A stretch of 64,000 bases of DNA, taken from assembly GCA_002707145.1 (NCBI GenBank), contig PAMD01000020.1, forward strand, positions 1-64,000, written 5' to 3'. This document shows positions 16,319-25,699 of the stretch, one piece after another. This DNA is from Flavobacteriales bacterium (GTDB lineage: Bacteria > Bacteroidota > Bacteroidia > Flavobacteriales > UBA7430). The notes under the pieces were generated by a model. It was not told where the DNA came from. It saw only the letters and a program-made list of their open reading frames with translations, and searched no databases. The translations under genes and the position numbers were made by a program. The stretch's first letter is position 1; the number at the start of each line of letters is the position of its first letter.

Positions 16319-17413
16319 CTACAAATAATTGATTGGATTGGTGTTAATTTCAGACAAATGAACTGCAAATCTAGGGAATTTTTTGCGAAGAAAATCACCA
16401 ATCAGATCTATAGTGTATTGCTCAGATTCATAATGGCCAATATCTGCAATGATAATCTTATTTTCTGCATCAAAAAATTCATGATATTTAAAATCTGCTG
16501 AGACAAAAACATCCGCCCCTTGATGCATTGCATTAGAGAGAAGAAAACTTCCTGCTCCTCCACACAAAGCAACTGTTTTTATTTGTTTATCAAGAATAAG
16601 ACTATGTCGAACACAGTCTGTTTTGAAGTTTTTCTTCAAGCAGGTTAAAAAGTCAAATGCACTTTGAGGATTAGGGAGTTCTCCTATTCTACCCGCCCCC
16701 ACATATTTATGATCATTATTAATGGAAATGATCTGGTAAGCAACTTCTTCATAGGGATGATTTTGCTTGAGAGCAGCAATTATGTCATGTTCTAAATGAG
16801 AAGAAAAGACCAGTTCTATACACTCCTCATTGACCTTTTCTCGATGTGATGATTTCCCAATCAAAGTATTTGGTTCTTGTGATCCATTAAATGTACTATG
16901 GCCAGTGAATGAAAAATTACATTCACTATAGTTTGCGATAGAATCTTCACCGATATCAAAAAGACTAGATCGTAATGTTTCTGCACTTTCTTTGGGTACA
17001 TAAGTAACTAATTTTTTTAATAGTCCGTTTTTAGGAGATAATACTCGACTATTTATCAAGCCTAATTGCTCTGACATCCGACGGCATACGCCTTGATTTA
17101 AATTGTCAAGATTGGTATGAATCGCATAAATAGCTATATCATTTTTGATTGCTTTTAGTACTGTTCGTTCCACGTAATTTTTTCCGGTTAGGCTTTTTAA
17201 ACCCTTAAAAATAATCGGATGATGGGAAACAATCATGTTACAATGTTTATGAATTGCCTCGTCGATTACAATCTCTAAGGAGTCTAAACTAACTAGCACT
17301 CCACTTAACTCTTGATTAGGATTTCCAACAATCAACCCACAATTATCATAAGACTCTTGATAGGACAAAGGAACCCACTCTTCTATTGCACTGCAAAGTT
17401 CTTGAACATTCAT
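16319..17413 (-). CDS. Nif3-like dinuclear metal centre protein
   Basis: The 364-residue protein belongs to the NIF3/YbgI/YqfO family of ring-forming hexamers with a two-metal centre. Visible are YDNCGLIVGNP near the start, VSHHPIIFKGLKSLTG, AIHTNLDNLNQGVC, and the C-terminal ALCGGAGSF and DIGHYESEQ pieces that complete the metal site. The length matches the long form with a middle PII-like insertion (roughly residues 135-230), usual in Bacteroidota and Firmicutes. Some members relate to GTP cyclohydrolase I type 2 annotations, but the in vivo role is not settled. It is the first gene of the nif3/zinc-ribbon operon. Confidence 0.93.
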   Translation of the reverse strand: MNVQELCSAIEEWVPLSYQESYDNCGLIVGNPNQELSGVLVSLDSLEIVIDEAIHKHCNMIVSHHPIIFKGLKSLTGKNYVERTVLKAIKNDIAIYAIHTNLDNLNQGVCRRMSEQLGLINSRVLSPKNGLLKKLVTYVPKESAETLRSSLFDIGEDSIANYSECNFSFTGHSTFNGSQEPNTLIGKSSHREKVNEECIELVFSSHLEHDIIAALKQNHPYEEVAYQIISINNDHKYVGAGRIGELPNPQSAFDFLTCLKKNFKTDCVRHSLILDKQIKTVALCGGAGSFLLSNAMHQGADVFVSADFKYHEFFDAENKIIIADIGHYESEQYTIDLIGDFLRKKFPRFAVHLSEINTNPINYL

Positions 17414-17486
17414 TGGCTTAAATTTTTAAGCAAAATAATGGTTTTTTTTCAATCGTCATAACCTGTAGAATGTGTATTTTAGAGAA

Positions 17487-18509
17487 ATGAAGTTGTTAAA
17501 AAGCATATTAGTTCCGCTAGGATTGATTTACGCGGCCTTCACGAGTATTCGAAATAGGTTTTTTGAATTCGGACTGCTCAAACAATATAAGTCAACTATC
17601 CCGGTGATCAGCATAGGCAATTTATCAATGGGAGGCACAGGTAAAACTCCTCACATAGCATTTCTAATCAATATATTAAAACACAATAAAAAAGCTGTTC
17701 TATCAAGAGGATATGGGCGAAAAAGAAAAGATTTAATTGACGCTAATTCTAAAAAGCATTCAACTAAAGACATAGGAGATGAACCTTCTGAACTTCTTGA
17801 TAAATTCGAGAGTGAAAAATTTAAAATAATTATAAATGCTAATAGAAAAGAGGCTCTAAATTATCTGGAAAAACAAGATAAGCCTCCAGATGTAGCTTTA
17901 TTAGATGATGGATTTCAACACAGATATGTGCAAAGAGACCTAAACATTCTCCTGACGGATTTCCGGGCGCCCTTTTATTTAGATTCAGTCTTTCCAGCAG
18001 GTAATCTAAGAGAAAGTAAAAAAGGAGCAGATCGAGCTGACCTAATAATTGTTACAAAATGTAAATCAAATCTTTCTTCAGAGGAACAGACTCTCATTAA
18101 AAGCGAAATTAAAACTTATAGCACAGCTCCAGTTTATTTTTCTTATGTAAAATATCTTGGCCTAAAAAACATTAAAAATAAATCTATTAAACTAGCTCCA
18201 ACAGGAAAATATCTCTTAATAACGGGCATAGCTTTCCCTGAAAGAATTGAAGAATTCATGAGTTCTAATGAATTCTATTTCGAGCACCTATGTTATGATG
18301 ATCACCATAACTTCAGTGAAAAAGAAATCAAAGAAATAGCAAAAAAAAGCTGTAAATTTGATGGAATAATAACTACTGAAAAAGATTGGATGCGACTGCG
18401 AGACAATAATTTACATCAAAAAACTAAAACAGAGATCTATCGTCTGCAGATAGAAGTTAAATTAATGCACTCTTATGATATATTTATAAAACAACTAAAT
18501 CAAGTATAA
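17487..18509 (+). CDS. lpxK: Tetraacyldisaccharide 4'-kinase
   Basis: The ATG at 17487 is preferred to a GTG 15 bases earlier. The 340-residue enzyme phosphorylates the 4' position of the lipid A disaccharide at the inner membrane. An N-terminal hydrophobic segment (about residues 6-20) anchors it, and the P-loop reads GNLSMGGTGKTP (44-55). Other LpxK marks are LSRGYGRK, IGDEPSELL, LLDDGFQHRYVQRDLNI and the C-terminal TTEKDWMRL. It lies 3 bases before the choice-of-anchor-B gene and in the same direction as lpxH at 22487, a second lipid A gene. Confidence 0.95.
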   Translation: MKLLKSILVPLGLIYAAFTSIRNRFFEFGLLKQYKSTIPVISIGNLSMGGTGKTPHIAFLINILKHNKKAVLSRGYGRKRKDLIDANSKKHSTKDIGDEPSELLDKFESEKFKIIINANRKEALNYLEKQDKPPDVALLDDGFQHRYVQRDLNILLTDFRAPFYLDSVFPAGNLRESKKGADRADLIIVTKCKSNLSSEEQTLIKSEIKTYSTAPVYFSYVKYLGLKNIKNKSIKLAPTGKYLLITGIAFPERIEEFMSSNEFYFEHLCYDDHHNFSEKEIKEIAKKSCKFDGIITTEKDWMRLRDNNLHQKTKTEIYRLQIEVKLMHSYDIFIKQLNQV

Positions 18510-18512
18510 ATC

Positions 18513-19886
18513 ATGAAAAAAATATTCCTAACACTTCTATGCTTTTGCAGCATGACTATTTTTTCTCAAAATACCGAAACCTTAGAACTACTCTTTCACT
18601 GGAATGACGAAACAATTGCAGGAACTACAGCATATAACAATGCCTACAATGAAATTTGGGGTTTAGTGATAAACGAAAGAGAATTTGCAGTAATAGGATC
18701 TACAGCAGGAACACATATTTTTGATGTTACAGATGCTCAGAACAGCATACAGGTGCAATTTATTCCCGGGGGAGCAGTAGGTGTCTCAATTATCCATAGA
18801 GATTATCACGACCGCAATGGCTTTCTTTATGCAGTTAGCGATGAAGGAAATAGTAGCCTTCAAATTATTGACATAAAAAATCTTCCAGAGGAAGCAACAA
18901 TTGTCTATGACAGCAATGAACTAATAAAAACTTGTCATAATATATTTATTGATGAAAAAATCGATATCATGTATGCCTGTAATGTTAGAACAGCTACTTC
19001 GAGCTGGAATTCAACTTCGCTAGCCATTTTTAATATTGAAAATCCTCTGAATCCAGTTCATCTTTTGGATTTTGAAGTTCCTGGGACAAGTTCTGGAGTT
19101 CATGATATGTGGGTGAAAAATGACACCGCATTCTTAAATAATGGAGGCGATGGTTTATACGTAGTTGATTTTAGTAATTTAGAATCTCCACAGATATTAG
19201 GTTCTCTTACAGATTACCCCGACAAAGGATACAACCACTCTGGATGGCCAACCTCTGACATGAATAGCTATGTCTTGGCAGATGAAAATTGGGGATATGA
19301 CTTAAAAGTTTTGGATATTTCTTCTCTTTCAGACATTAATGTACAAAGTACATTAAGCTCTGAAATCCATGAAAATTCCATTGCGCATAACCCACTAATA
19401 AAAGGAAATTACTTGTATGTATCTTCCTATCATGATGGTCTTCAAGTATATAACATCATCGATCCGGAAAACCCGTTTAAAGTTGCTTCTTTCAGTACTT
19501 ACCTGCTAGATGACCATGATTCTTATCGAGGAGCATGGGGAGTTTATCCTTTTTTACCCTCGGGTAATATTCTAGTTTCCGACATGCAATATGGTTTGTA
19601 TGTTCTAAAAGGAATAGGCTTCGAAACAGTTGACCAATCAGAGCTAAAATTGAGTAAAATAAGTATTCATCCAAATCCCAGCAGTGGACTTGTTAAAATT
19701 GAAACCCCTTCAAATGAAACTTTGTCAGAGGTTTGTATTTATAATATGAAAGGAGAGCAAGTATATCAAAAACAATTTAATGAACCTATCCAAACGATGG
19801 ATTTAGGTTACCTTGGAAAGGGACTATATCTTCTAAAAGCAATGGGAAATAACATTGTTTTCCACCAAAAAATCATTATTAAATAA
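18513..19886 (+). CDS. Choice-of-anchor B family protein with T9SS type A sorting domain
   Basis: The 457-residue protein has a signal peptide (MKKIFLTLLCFCSMTIFSQ) and beta-propeller-like repeats of the LVIP type (AVIGSTAGTHIFDVTD, GLYVVDFSNLESPQILG, GLQVYNIIDPENP). This matches the choice-of-anchor B family found with varied surface anchors. The last 75 residues form a T9SS type A sorting domain (ISIHPNPSSGLVKIE ... YNMKGEQVY ... LGKGLYLLKA). It is therefore expected to cross the outer membrane by the type IX system. Its ligand or activity is unknown. It follows lpxK by 3 bases, an odd but common operon mix. Confidence 0.88.
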   Translation: MKKIFLTLLCFCSMTIFSQNTETLELLFHWNDETIAGTTAYNNAYNEIWGLVINEREFAVIGSTAGTHIFDVTDAQNSIQVQFIPGGAVGVSIIHRDYHDRNGFLYAVSDEGNSSLQIIDIKNLPEEATIVYDSNELIKTCHNIFIDEKIDIMYACNVRTATSSWNSTSLAIFNIENPLNPVHLLDFEVPGTSSGVHDMWVKNDTAFLNNGGDGLYVVDFSNLESPQILGSLTDYPDKGYNHSGWPTSDMNSYVLADENWGYDLKVLDISSLSDINVQSTLSSEIHENSIAHNPLIKGNYLYVSSYHDGLQVYNIIDPENPFKVASFSTYLLDDHDSYRGAWGVYPFLPSGNILVSDMQYGLYVLKGIGFETVDQSELKLSKISIHPNPSSGLVKIETPSNETLSEVCIYNMKGEQVYQKQFNEPIQTMDLGYLGKGLYLLKAMGNNIVFHQKIIIK

Positions 19887-19922
19887 TTACTCTTGGCTTA
19901 TAATTTACTTTAAAAAAACCGC

Positions 19923-21377
19923 ATGTCGATTGATTACAACAAATATGAAACAGTCATTGGTCTTGAAATTCACGTCCAATTAAGCACACTAAGCAAAGCC
20001 TATTGTTCTGACTCTACTACATATGGTTCTACACCAAATTCTCATGTAAGCGCCATATCACTGGGACATCCTGGAACATTACCAGTCTCTAACAAAAAAG
20101 TAATTGAATATGCAGTACGCCTAGGAATAGCAATGCATTGTGACATTCGAGAAATGAATGAATATGCTAGAAAAAATTACTTTTATGCAGATCTCCCTAA
20201 GGGATATCAGATTACTCAAGATAAAACACCAATCTGTAATGGGGGGTTTATAAATATCATGGACAAAGAGGGAAAAGTCAAGAAAATAGAACTGACACGA
20301 ATTCATATGGAAGAAGACGCAGGAAAGAGTATTCACGATATCGACCCATTCGAAACCTTGATTGACTTAAATCGAGCTGGAGTACCCCTTCTAGAAATAG
20401 TTTCGGAACCAGTCTTACGATCTGGAGATGAAGCTTACAATTTTGTCACCAAGGTTCGAAAATTAGTTCGCTATTTAGATATTTGTGATGGAAATATGGA
20501 GGAAGGTTCAATGAGATGTGATGCTAATATTTCTGTTCGATTAAAGGGTGAGTCCGAATTGAGAAACAGAGTAGAAGTAAAGAATATGAATTCCATTCGA
20601 AATGTTCAAAAAGCAATTGAGCTAGAGTCAAAGAGGCAAATTGAAGTCTATGAAAATGGGGGACATGTCGATCAAGAAACTCGAAATTATCTAGCTGCGA
20701 AAAATGAAACTTCTATACTTAGATCAAAAGAAGATGCTCACGATTATAGATATTTTCCTGAACCAGACTTATCACCCGTAGTGGTAAAAAAAGATTATAT
20801 CGAAAATATTAAGGATAGTTTACCAGCACTGCCTGACGAACTTTACCAAAAATATACCTGTGAATTTGGGCTTTCAGATTACGATGCCAAAAATCTGACT
20901 GATACCAAAGCTATAGCACTATATTATAATGAAATTGCATCATGTACAAAAGAATATAAAATGGCAGTAAATATTCTCATGGGTCCACTAAAGTCTTACT
21001 TAAATGAGAAAGCTATCTCAATTGATGAACTTGCTCTTGAAGCAGATCGTATTGCAGAAATGATTGATCTCATTAAAAAGGATAAAATCGCTCCTTCTAA
21101 AGCTGGACAAGAACTTTTCCCTCTACTTATCCAATACCCTGAAATATCCGCTTTATCACTTGCAGAAATGAACAACTTAATACAAGACTCAGATTCAGAT
21201 GCTTTATTAGGAATTATTCATTTAGCAATCAAAAAATTTCCTGAAAAAGCAAAAGCTTATAAAAATGGGGAAAAAAAATTACTTGGTCTATTTATGGGAG
21301 AAGTCATGAGACTATCAAAAGGGAAAGCCGATCCGAAAGTTGCCAACCAATTAATCAGACAAGAACTAGAAAAATGA
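19923..21377 (+). CDS. gatB: Asp-tRNA(Asn)/Glu-tRNA(Gln) amidotransferase subunit B
   Basis: The 484-residue protein matches GatB, the tRNA-binding and kinase subunit of the GatCAB complex that converts misacylated Glu-tRNA(Gln) to Gln-tRNA(Gln). Diagnostic stretches are YETVIGLEIHVQL, ARKNYFYADLPKGYQITQ, EEDAGKSIH, DLNRAGVPLLEIVSEP, EGSMRCDANISV, RVEVKNMNS and YRYFPEPDL, with the helical tail domain at the end. gatA and gatC are not in this window. It overlaps the following lipoprotein gene by 4 bases (ATGA). Confidence 0.97.
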   Translation: MSIDYNKYETVIGLEIHVQLSTLSKAYCSDSTTYGSTPNSHVSAISLGHPGTLPVSNKKVIEYAVRLGIAMHCDIREMNEYARKNYFYADLPKGYQITQDKTPICNGGFINIMDKEGKVKKIELTRIHMEEDAGKSIHDIDPFETLIDLNRAGVPLLEIVSEPVLRSGDEAYNFVTKVRKLVRYLDICDGNMEEGSMRCDANISVRLKGESELRNRVEVKNMNSIRNVQKAIELESKRQIEVYENGGHVDQETRNYLAAKNETSILRSKEDAHDYRYFPEPDLSPVVVKKDYIENIKDSLPALPDELYQKYTCEFGLSDYDAKNLTDTKAIALYYNEIASCTKEYKMAVNILMGPLKSYLNEKAISIDELALEADRIAEMIDLIKKDKIAPSKAGQELFPLLIQYPEISALSLAEMNNLIQDSDSDALLGIIHLAIKKFPEKAKAYKNGEKKLLGLFMGEVMRLSKGKADPKVANQLIRQELEK

Positions 21378-22486
21378 AAAAAATCGTTCTCTCTCTGTGC
21401 ATTATTATCTTTGCATCTTCTTGTCAGGAGAAAATGAAAGTGCCTACAGGAGACTTTTCTATTCATGGCCAGGTCAAAGACGTTGATACACTCATCTTTG
21501 AAATAATTGAAGCAGATAAATTAATTTTAGTGGATACTGTATTTGCTGTAGACGGTGAATTTATCCTAGCAAATAGCATAGATAAGTCTTCTTTCTTTTT
21601 ACTTCGAACTCCTCAAGGTGAGGGAATCAATCTTTTGATAAAAAAAGATGAACAAATTGAGGTTAGTGGAGAAAAAACAAATTGGAAGAGTAATTACTCA
21701 GTTAGTGGATCAGAAGGCTCTTTAAAAATACAAGAACTCAACAACAAACTAGAGCAGTTCGAATACTCTTTAGATCAAATTTACGAGGAAGCAAAAACAG
21801 CTAAAAAAGAGGATTATATTGATATTGAAGATAAGTTTATTACTACTTTCTCTTCGCATAGGGAGTACCTCAAAAATTTTATAAAACAAAACATTGATTC
21901 AAAGGTATGCATCTTGGCACTTTTTCAAGCGATCAAAAAAGAAAATATTCTCAATCTAATTAAGGATTTTGATGTATATATCAAAGTATACGAATCATTT
22001 TCAGAAAAATGGCCAGAATCTTCTCATTCAGCTCTGCTCAGTGAAATTATAAAAATGGCATATGCCCCTGAATTTGAAATGATAGACAATAAAGGTGAAA
22101 ACTTTTCTTTGAGTAATTTCAAAGAACAAATTACAATCGTTGATTTTTGGGCATCTTGGTGTAAACCTTGCCGTGAAAAAAGCCCACTACTGAGAAACTT
22201 ATATTCAAAATATCATTCCAGAGGTCTCGAAATAGTGAGTGTTTCTTTTGATGGAACTCCTCAGCAGAAAAATCCTGAGGATGATTGGAAAAAAGCCATT
22301 GAAAAAGATCAAAAAATATGGCCACAAACGAGTGAGCTCAAAGGATGGGAATCTCAAATTAGAAATACCTACAACGTGACAAGTATTCCACATACACTTC
22401 TGATAAATAAAAATGGAAGAATAATTGGACAGAACCTTGAGCCGGAAGAATTAGAAGAAACGATTGTAACCCTTTTAAACTTGTAA
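21374..22486 (+). CDS. TlpA-family thioredoxin lipoprotein with DUF4369-like N-domain
   Basis: The 370-residue protein begins with a lipoprotein signal (MKKIVLSLCIIIFASSC, lipidated Cys17). The N-terminal domain (about 28-110; FSIHGQVKDVDTLIFEI) fits the DUF4369 type, a helical linker follows, and a thioredoxin domain carries FWASWCKPC with CKPC at 263-266 and the cis-Pro loop TSIPHTLLI. It probably works as a periplasm-facing thiol-disulfide reductase. This architecture is typical of Bacteroidota. Its start overlaps the gatB stop (ATGA) and its stop abuts the lpxH start, so the three are co-translated. Confidence 0.88.
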   Translation: MKKIVLSLCIIIFASSCQEKMKVPTGDFSIHGQVKDVDTLIFEIIEADKLILVDTVFAVDGEFILANSIDKSSFFLLRTPQGEGINLLIKKDEQIEVSGEKTNWKSNYSVSGSEGSLKIQELNNKLEQFEYSLDQIYEEAKTAKKEDYIDIEDKFITTFSSHREYLKNFIKQNIDSKVCILALFQAIKKENILNLIKDFDVYIKVYESFSEKWPESSHSALLSEIIKMAYAPEFEMIDNKGENFSLSNFKEQITIVDFWASWCKPCREKSPLLRNLYSKYHSRGLEIVSVSFDGTPQQKNPEDDWKKAIEKDQKIWPQTSELKGWESQIRNTYNVTSIPHTLLINKNGRIIGQNLEPEELEETIVTLLNL

Positions 22487-23269
22487 ATGTCTGAAAGATC
22501 AAAAATATACTTTGCCTCAGACTTTCATTTGGGAGCGCCTGGTTCTCTCTCAAGTCCAGAGAGAGAAAAAAAAATTATTACTTGGCTCAACGATATCCAA
22601 ACTGATGCCAAAGAAATTTACCTGGTCGGAGATGTATTTGATTTCTGGTACGAATGGAAACATGCCGTACCTAGAGGTCATGTTCGTATTCTTGGGAAAT
22701 TAGCTGAAATATGCGATAAAGGAACTCCAATTCATTTTTTTACAGGAAATCATGACAAGTGGACATTTGGCTATTTGGAAAAAGAAATTGGGCTTATTGT
22801 TCACCACGATCCAATTGAAATAACTTTGCAAGGAAAAAATTGTTTTATTGGCCATGGAGATGGATTGGGTCAGGGAGACAAAGGATATAAATTCCTTAAG
22901 AAACTATTTATAAGTCCCATTTGCCAGTGGTTATTCTCTCGATTACATCCTAACTTATCTTTTTCTTTGGCTAATTATTTTTCTACTAAGAGTAGGATTT
23001 CGAACTTTGAGAAAGAAAAAAAAAAATTTAAAGGGGAAGAAAAAGAATGGCTTGTTCCTTACGCCAGGTCAATTCTTCTAAAAAAACCTATAGATCTATT
23101 TGTCTTTGGTCATCGACACTTACCACTTAAGATTCAATTGAATGAACAAAGTCAGTATGCCAACTTGGGAGAATGGATTAAATATTATTCATACGGGGTC
23201 TTAGAAAATGGGCACTTCGAAATTAAATTTTACAAATCCAAATTCTCTAAACCTGTTAATGAACAATAA
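22487..23269 (+). CDS. lpxH: UDP-2,3-diacylglucosamine diphosphatase
   Basis: The 260-residue calcineurin-like metallophosphoesterase fits LpxH, which splits UDP-2,3-diacylglucosamine to lipid X in lipid A synthesis at the inner membrane. Metal-binding motifs are SDFHLG (Asp12, His14), GDVFDFW, GNHD, GHGDGLG and GHRHLP. It follows the TlpA lipoprotein with no gap. An LpxH2-like or other phosphoesterase role is possible, but family length and the nearby lpxK support LpxH. Confidence 0.88.
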   Translation: MSERSKIYFASDFHLGAPGSLSSPEREKKIITWLNDIQTDAKEIYLVGDVFDFWYEWKHAVPRGHVRILGKLAEICDKGTPIHFFTGNHDKWTFGYLEKEIGLIVHHDPIEITLQGKNCFIGHGDGLGQGDKGYKFLKKLFISPICQWLFSRLHPNLSFSLANYFSTKSRISNFEKEKKKFKGEEKEWLVPYARSILLKKPIDLFVFGHRHLPLKIQLNEQSQYANLGEWIKYYSYGVLENGHFEIKFYKSKFSKPVNEQ

Positions 23270-23286
23270 AAATCTCTAGAATAGAT

Positions 23287-24279
23287 TTAATCTTTTAAAG
23301 ACATCTTTTTCATCAAATCTGCTAATCGATTAGAATAGCCCATCTCATTATCATACCAAGATACTATTTTCACCATTTTACCTAATACTGAAGTCAATTG
23401 AGAATCAAATAAACATGAAACTGGATTTCCTATAACATCCGAAGAGACAATCGGTTCATCTGTGTAAGCTATGATTCCTATATGACTTCCCTTTGATGCT
23501 TTATAAAATAACTCATTCACTTCTTTAATAGAGCACGTAGTCTTTACTGTAAAAGTAATATCAGTAAGTGATCCGTTAGGAACAGGAACACGCATGCCGC
23601 AACCCCCTATTTCAAGGTGGGGGAAAATTTTAGATAATGCTTTGGCTGCTCCAGTTGTTGTTGGAATAATAGACATAGCTCCCGCCCTTGCTCTTCGCAA
23701 ATCTCTATGAGGGCTGTCGTGGAGACTTTGGTCTTTTGTGTAAGAATGGATAGTTGTAATATAAGCCTGTTCGACTCCAAAATTATCATCGATCAATTGT
23801 ACCATTGGAGCAGCTGAATTAGAGGTACATGAGGCATTGGAAACAATATTATCATCAAAAGAAAGTAAATGATCATTAACACCTAAAACAATCATTTTAG
23901 TCTCATCTGATGAGGGAGGAGAAGCTAAAATAACTTTTTTTGCCCCAGATCTAAGATGTGATTTAAGATCAGAGACAGATAAAAAAGAACCAGTAGCCTC
24001 AACGACAAAGTCACAATCGTTCCATAAAATATTTTCAATTTTACTTTCATTTGAAAAATGAACTTCTCTCCCATCTACTTTCAATGTAGATTCTGAAAAG
24101 CTAATTTCTGGAGCAAACATTCGATGAATAGAATCGTATTTTAGTAGATGAGCCAGGGAACGAAGATCTGCTACATCGTTTACCGCCACAACATCAATAC
24201 CTATTCGTTCATGTAAAACTCGAAATAAAGTTCTTCCAATTCTCCCAAAACCATTGATTCCCACGCGAAGCTTCTTCAT
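23287..24279 (-). CDS. gap: Type I glyceraldehyde-3-phosphate dehydrogenase
   Basis: The 330-residue protein is full-length. It oxidises glyceraldehyde-3-phosphate with NAD(P)+ and phosphate. It has the nucleotide-binding GINGFGRIGR (7-16), catalytic Cys151 within ASCTSNS, the downstream HSYTKDQSLHDSPH segment, RRARAGAMSIIPTTTGAA and WYDNEMGYSNR near the end. The Cys usually found four residues after the catalytic one (ASCTTNC) is Ser here. It sits 36 bases after lipA, with the lipA terminator between them. Confidence 0.95.
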   Translation of the reverse strand: MKKLRVGINGFGRIGRTLFRVLHERIGIDVVAVNDVADLRSLAHLLKYDSIHRMFAPEISFSESTLKVDGREVHFSNESKIENILWNDCDFVVEATGSFLSVSDLKSHLRSGAKKVILASPPSSDETKMIVLGVNDHLLSFDDNIVSNASCTSNSAAPMVQLIDDNFGVEQAYITTIHSYTKDQSLHDSPHRDLRRARAGAMSIIPTTTGAAKALSKIFPHLEIGGCGMRVPVPNGSLTDITFTVKTTCSIKEVNELFYKASKGSHIGIIAYTDEPIVSSDVIGNPVSCLFDSQLTSVLGKMVKIVSWYDNEMGYSNRLADLMKKMSLKD

Positions 24280-24293
24280 AAACTAAAACTAAA

Positions 24294-24313
24294 AAAGAGG
24301 CATAAGCCTCTTT
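24294..24313 (-). terminator. Rho-independent terminator of lipA
   Basis: An 8-bp stem AAAGAGGC/GCCTCTTT with loop ATAA (24302-24305) is followed on the minus strand by TTTTAG. It starts 2 bases after the lipA stop and ends 14 bases before the gap start codon, so gap needs readthrough or a promoter inside lipA. Confidence 0.85.
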
Positions 24314-24315
24314 AA

Positions 24316-25191
24316 TTATAATAAATGTTTTTCTGCTTTATAGGATGAGCGAACCAAGGGACCGCTTTCCACATATTTTATACCTAAACTCAAACCTATT
24401 TCTTTGTATTTAATAAATTGTTCAGGGGCAACAAACTCTTTTACAGACAAATGCTTTGGGGTTGGTTGAAGGTACTGTCCTAATGTCAATACATCTATAC
24501 CTACATTAACAAGATCTTTCATCGATTCAACCACTTCTTCTTCAGTTTCACCCAAACCTAACATTATTCCAGTTTTTGAACGCATTCCACCATCTTTTAA
24601 ATAGCGTAATACGTCTAAGGAGCGTTCGTATCTAGCTTGAATACGTACAGATTTTGTCAAACGTCTAACAGTCTCCATGTTATGTGATACTACTTCAGGG
24701 GCAACATCAATGATTCTTTGGACTTGGTCCATATTTCCTTTAAAATCTGGAATTAAAGTTTCCATGGTGGTACCCTGACTCACTCTACGAATTGCTTTGA
24801 CTGTTTCAGACCAAATAATAGAACCACCGTCCTTTAAATCATCACGATCTACAGAAGTTATAACGGCATGCTTCACCTCCATTAACTTCACAGAACGGGC
24901 AACTCTCTCTGGCTCTGCCCAGTCAACTGCCAAGGGCCTTCCCGTAGAAACGGCACAAAACCCGCAAGATCGAGTACAGATATTACCTAAAATCATGAAA
25001 GTAGCCGTACCTGCGCCCCAGCACTCTCCCATATTGGGACAATTACCACTTTCACATATGGTGTGAAGATTATGGTTTGAGACTAACTTACGAACTCTTT
25101 TGTAATTTTGTCCTGTAGGGAGCTTAACTCTTAGCCATTTGGGCTTAGAAATTCTTTTTTCTTCTTTCTTGGGAAGTACCTCTGTTTCCAT
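24316..25191 (-). CDS. lipA: Lipoyl synthase
   Basis: The 291-residue radical-SAM enzyme inserts two sulfurs into protein-bound octanoyl groups. Both iron-sulfur signatures are visible: the auxiliary cluster Cys46, Cys51, Cys57 ([12 protein letters not shown]) and the radical-SAM CxxxCxxC (CTRSCGFC, 72-79). [22 protein letters not shown] and the C-terminal [10 protein letters not shown] (with the conserved Arg-Ser-Ser end) are also present. It modifies lipoyl proteins such as SucB encoded in this window. A TAATTTTG promoter element lies before it. Confidence 0.97.
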   Translation of the reverse strand: METEVLPKKEEKRISKPKWLRVKLPTGQNYKRVRKLVSNHNLHTICESGNCPNMGECWGAGTATFMILGNICTRSCGFCAVSTGRPLAVDWAEPERVARSVKLMEVKHAVITSVDRDDLKDGGSIIWSETVKAIRRVSQGTTMETLIPDFKGNMDQVQRIIDVAPEVVSHNMETVRRLTKSVRIQARYERSLDVLRYLKDGGMRSKTGIMLGLGETEEEVVESMKDLVNVGIDVLTLGQYLQPTPKHLSVKEFVAPEQFIKYKEIGLSLGIKYVESGPLVRSSYKAEKHLL

Positions 25192-25208
25192 GATTAATAA
25201 TTACAGAA

Positions 25209-25216
25209 CAAAATTA
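25209..25216 (-). promoter_or_regulatory. -7 promoter element for lipA
   Basis: TAATTTTG on the minus strand is an exact TAnnTTTG match ending 17 bases before the lipA ATG. No clear -33 TTTG is seen. Confidence 0.4.
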
Positions 25217-25238
25217 AGAAATATTCATAAGTTTATAC

Positions 25239-25559
25239 CTAAAGCACGGCTTTAATATCTTGTAAATTAATTCCATTGTGAGAAGCATGATAAAGACAAA
25301 TTTCATCTTTGATAAATAAGAGTTGTGGGGACTGATGCAATACATCAAATCTCTCGGCTAATTTATCGGAAATAGATCGAAAAGACAGAATATCTAAATA
25401 CAATACCGGAATTGACTGAATATCAAATTTTTTTTCAAATTTTTGCATAGCCATTGATGAAATTGAGCAACGAGTACTATGTTTGAATATTATAAAGGAG
25501 ACTTTACTCTTGAGATATTCATCTATTTGAACAAAATCTTCAAGAGGAATCCAAGTCAT
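25239..25559 (-). CDS. ytxJ: Monothiol bacilliredoxin BrxC (YtxJ family)
   Basis: The ATG at 25559 gives 106 residues starting MTWIPLEDF; a TTG one codon earlier is unlikely. The small thioredoxin-fold protein carries FKHSTRCSISSMA with the single active Cys31, the pattern of the DUF2847/YtxJ family of monothiol bacilliredoxins. Firmicute members remove bacillithiol from proteins, and some Bacteroidota also make bacillithiol-type thiols. No biosynthesis genes lie nearby. Its ATG shares one base with the stop of an upstream tiny lipoprotein gene (TGATG), which points to coupled translation. Confidence 0.82.
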   Translation of the reverse strand: MTWIPLEDFVQIDEYLKSKVSFIIFKHSTRCSISSMAMQKFEKKFDIQSIPVLYLDILSFRSISDKLAERFDVLHQSPQLLFIKDEICLYHASHNGINLQDIKAVL

Positions 25560-25678
25560 CAAGAATTTTGTTCTATGAGATCAGACTGAGCAACACCTGG
25601 GCAATTAGCTGTAGCACAGCAGGATTGAAACACCAAGGTGGTAAGAAAAAGAGCCGCGATTATAAAAATATTTCTCAT
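25559..25678 (-). CDS. Tiny Cys-containing lipoprotein, 39 residues
   Basis: This short frame starts at ATG 25678: MRNIFIIAALFLTTLVFQSC, a textbook lipoprotein signal with a lipobox ending in Cys20, then a 19-residue mature tail (CATANCPGVAQSDLIEQNS after the lipidated Cys) with two further Cys. It has its own promoter at 25700-25730 and ends with the TGA that overlaps the bacilliredoxin ATG. I do not recognise a family. A membrane-tethered small thiol peptide is an inference from sequence. Confidence 0.65.
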   Translation of the reverse strand: MRNIFIIAALFLTTLVFQSCCATANCPGVAQSDLIEQNS

Positions 25679-25699
25679 GTGGTTTTATATAAGTAGGCG

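Noticed and set aside
23270..23288. AAATCT/AGATTT hairpin between lpxH and gap as terminator
   Set aside because: It is a 6-bp AT-rich stem without a proper T-run.
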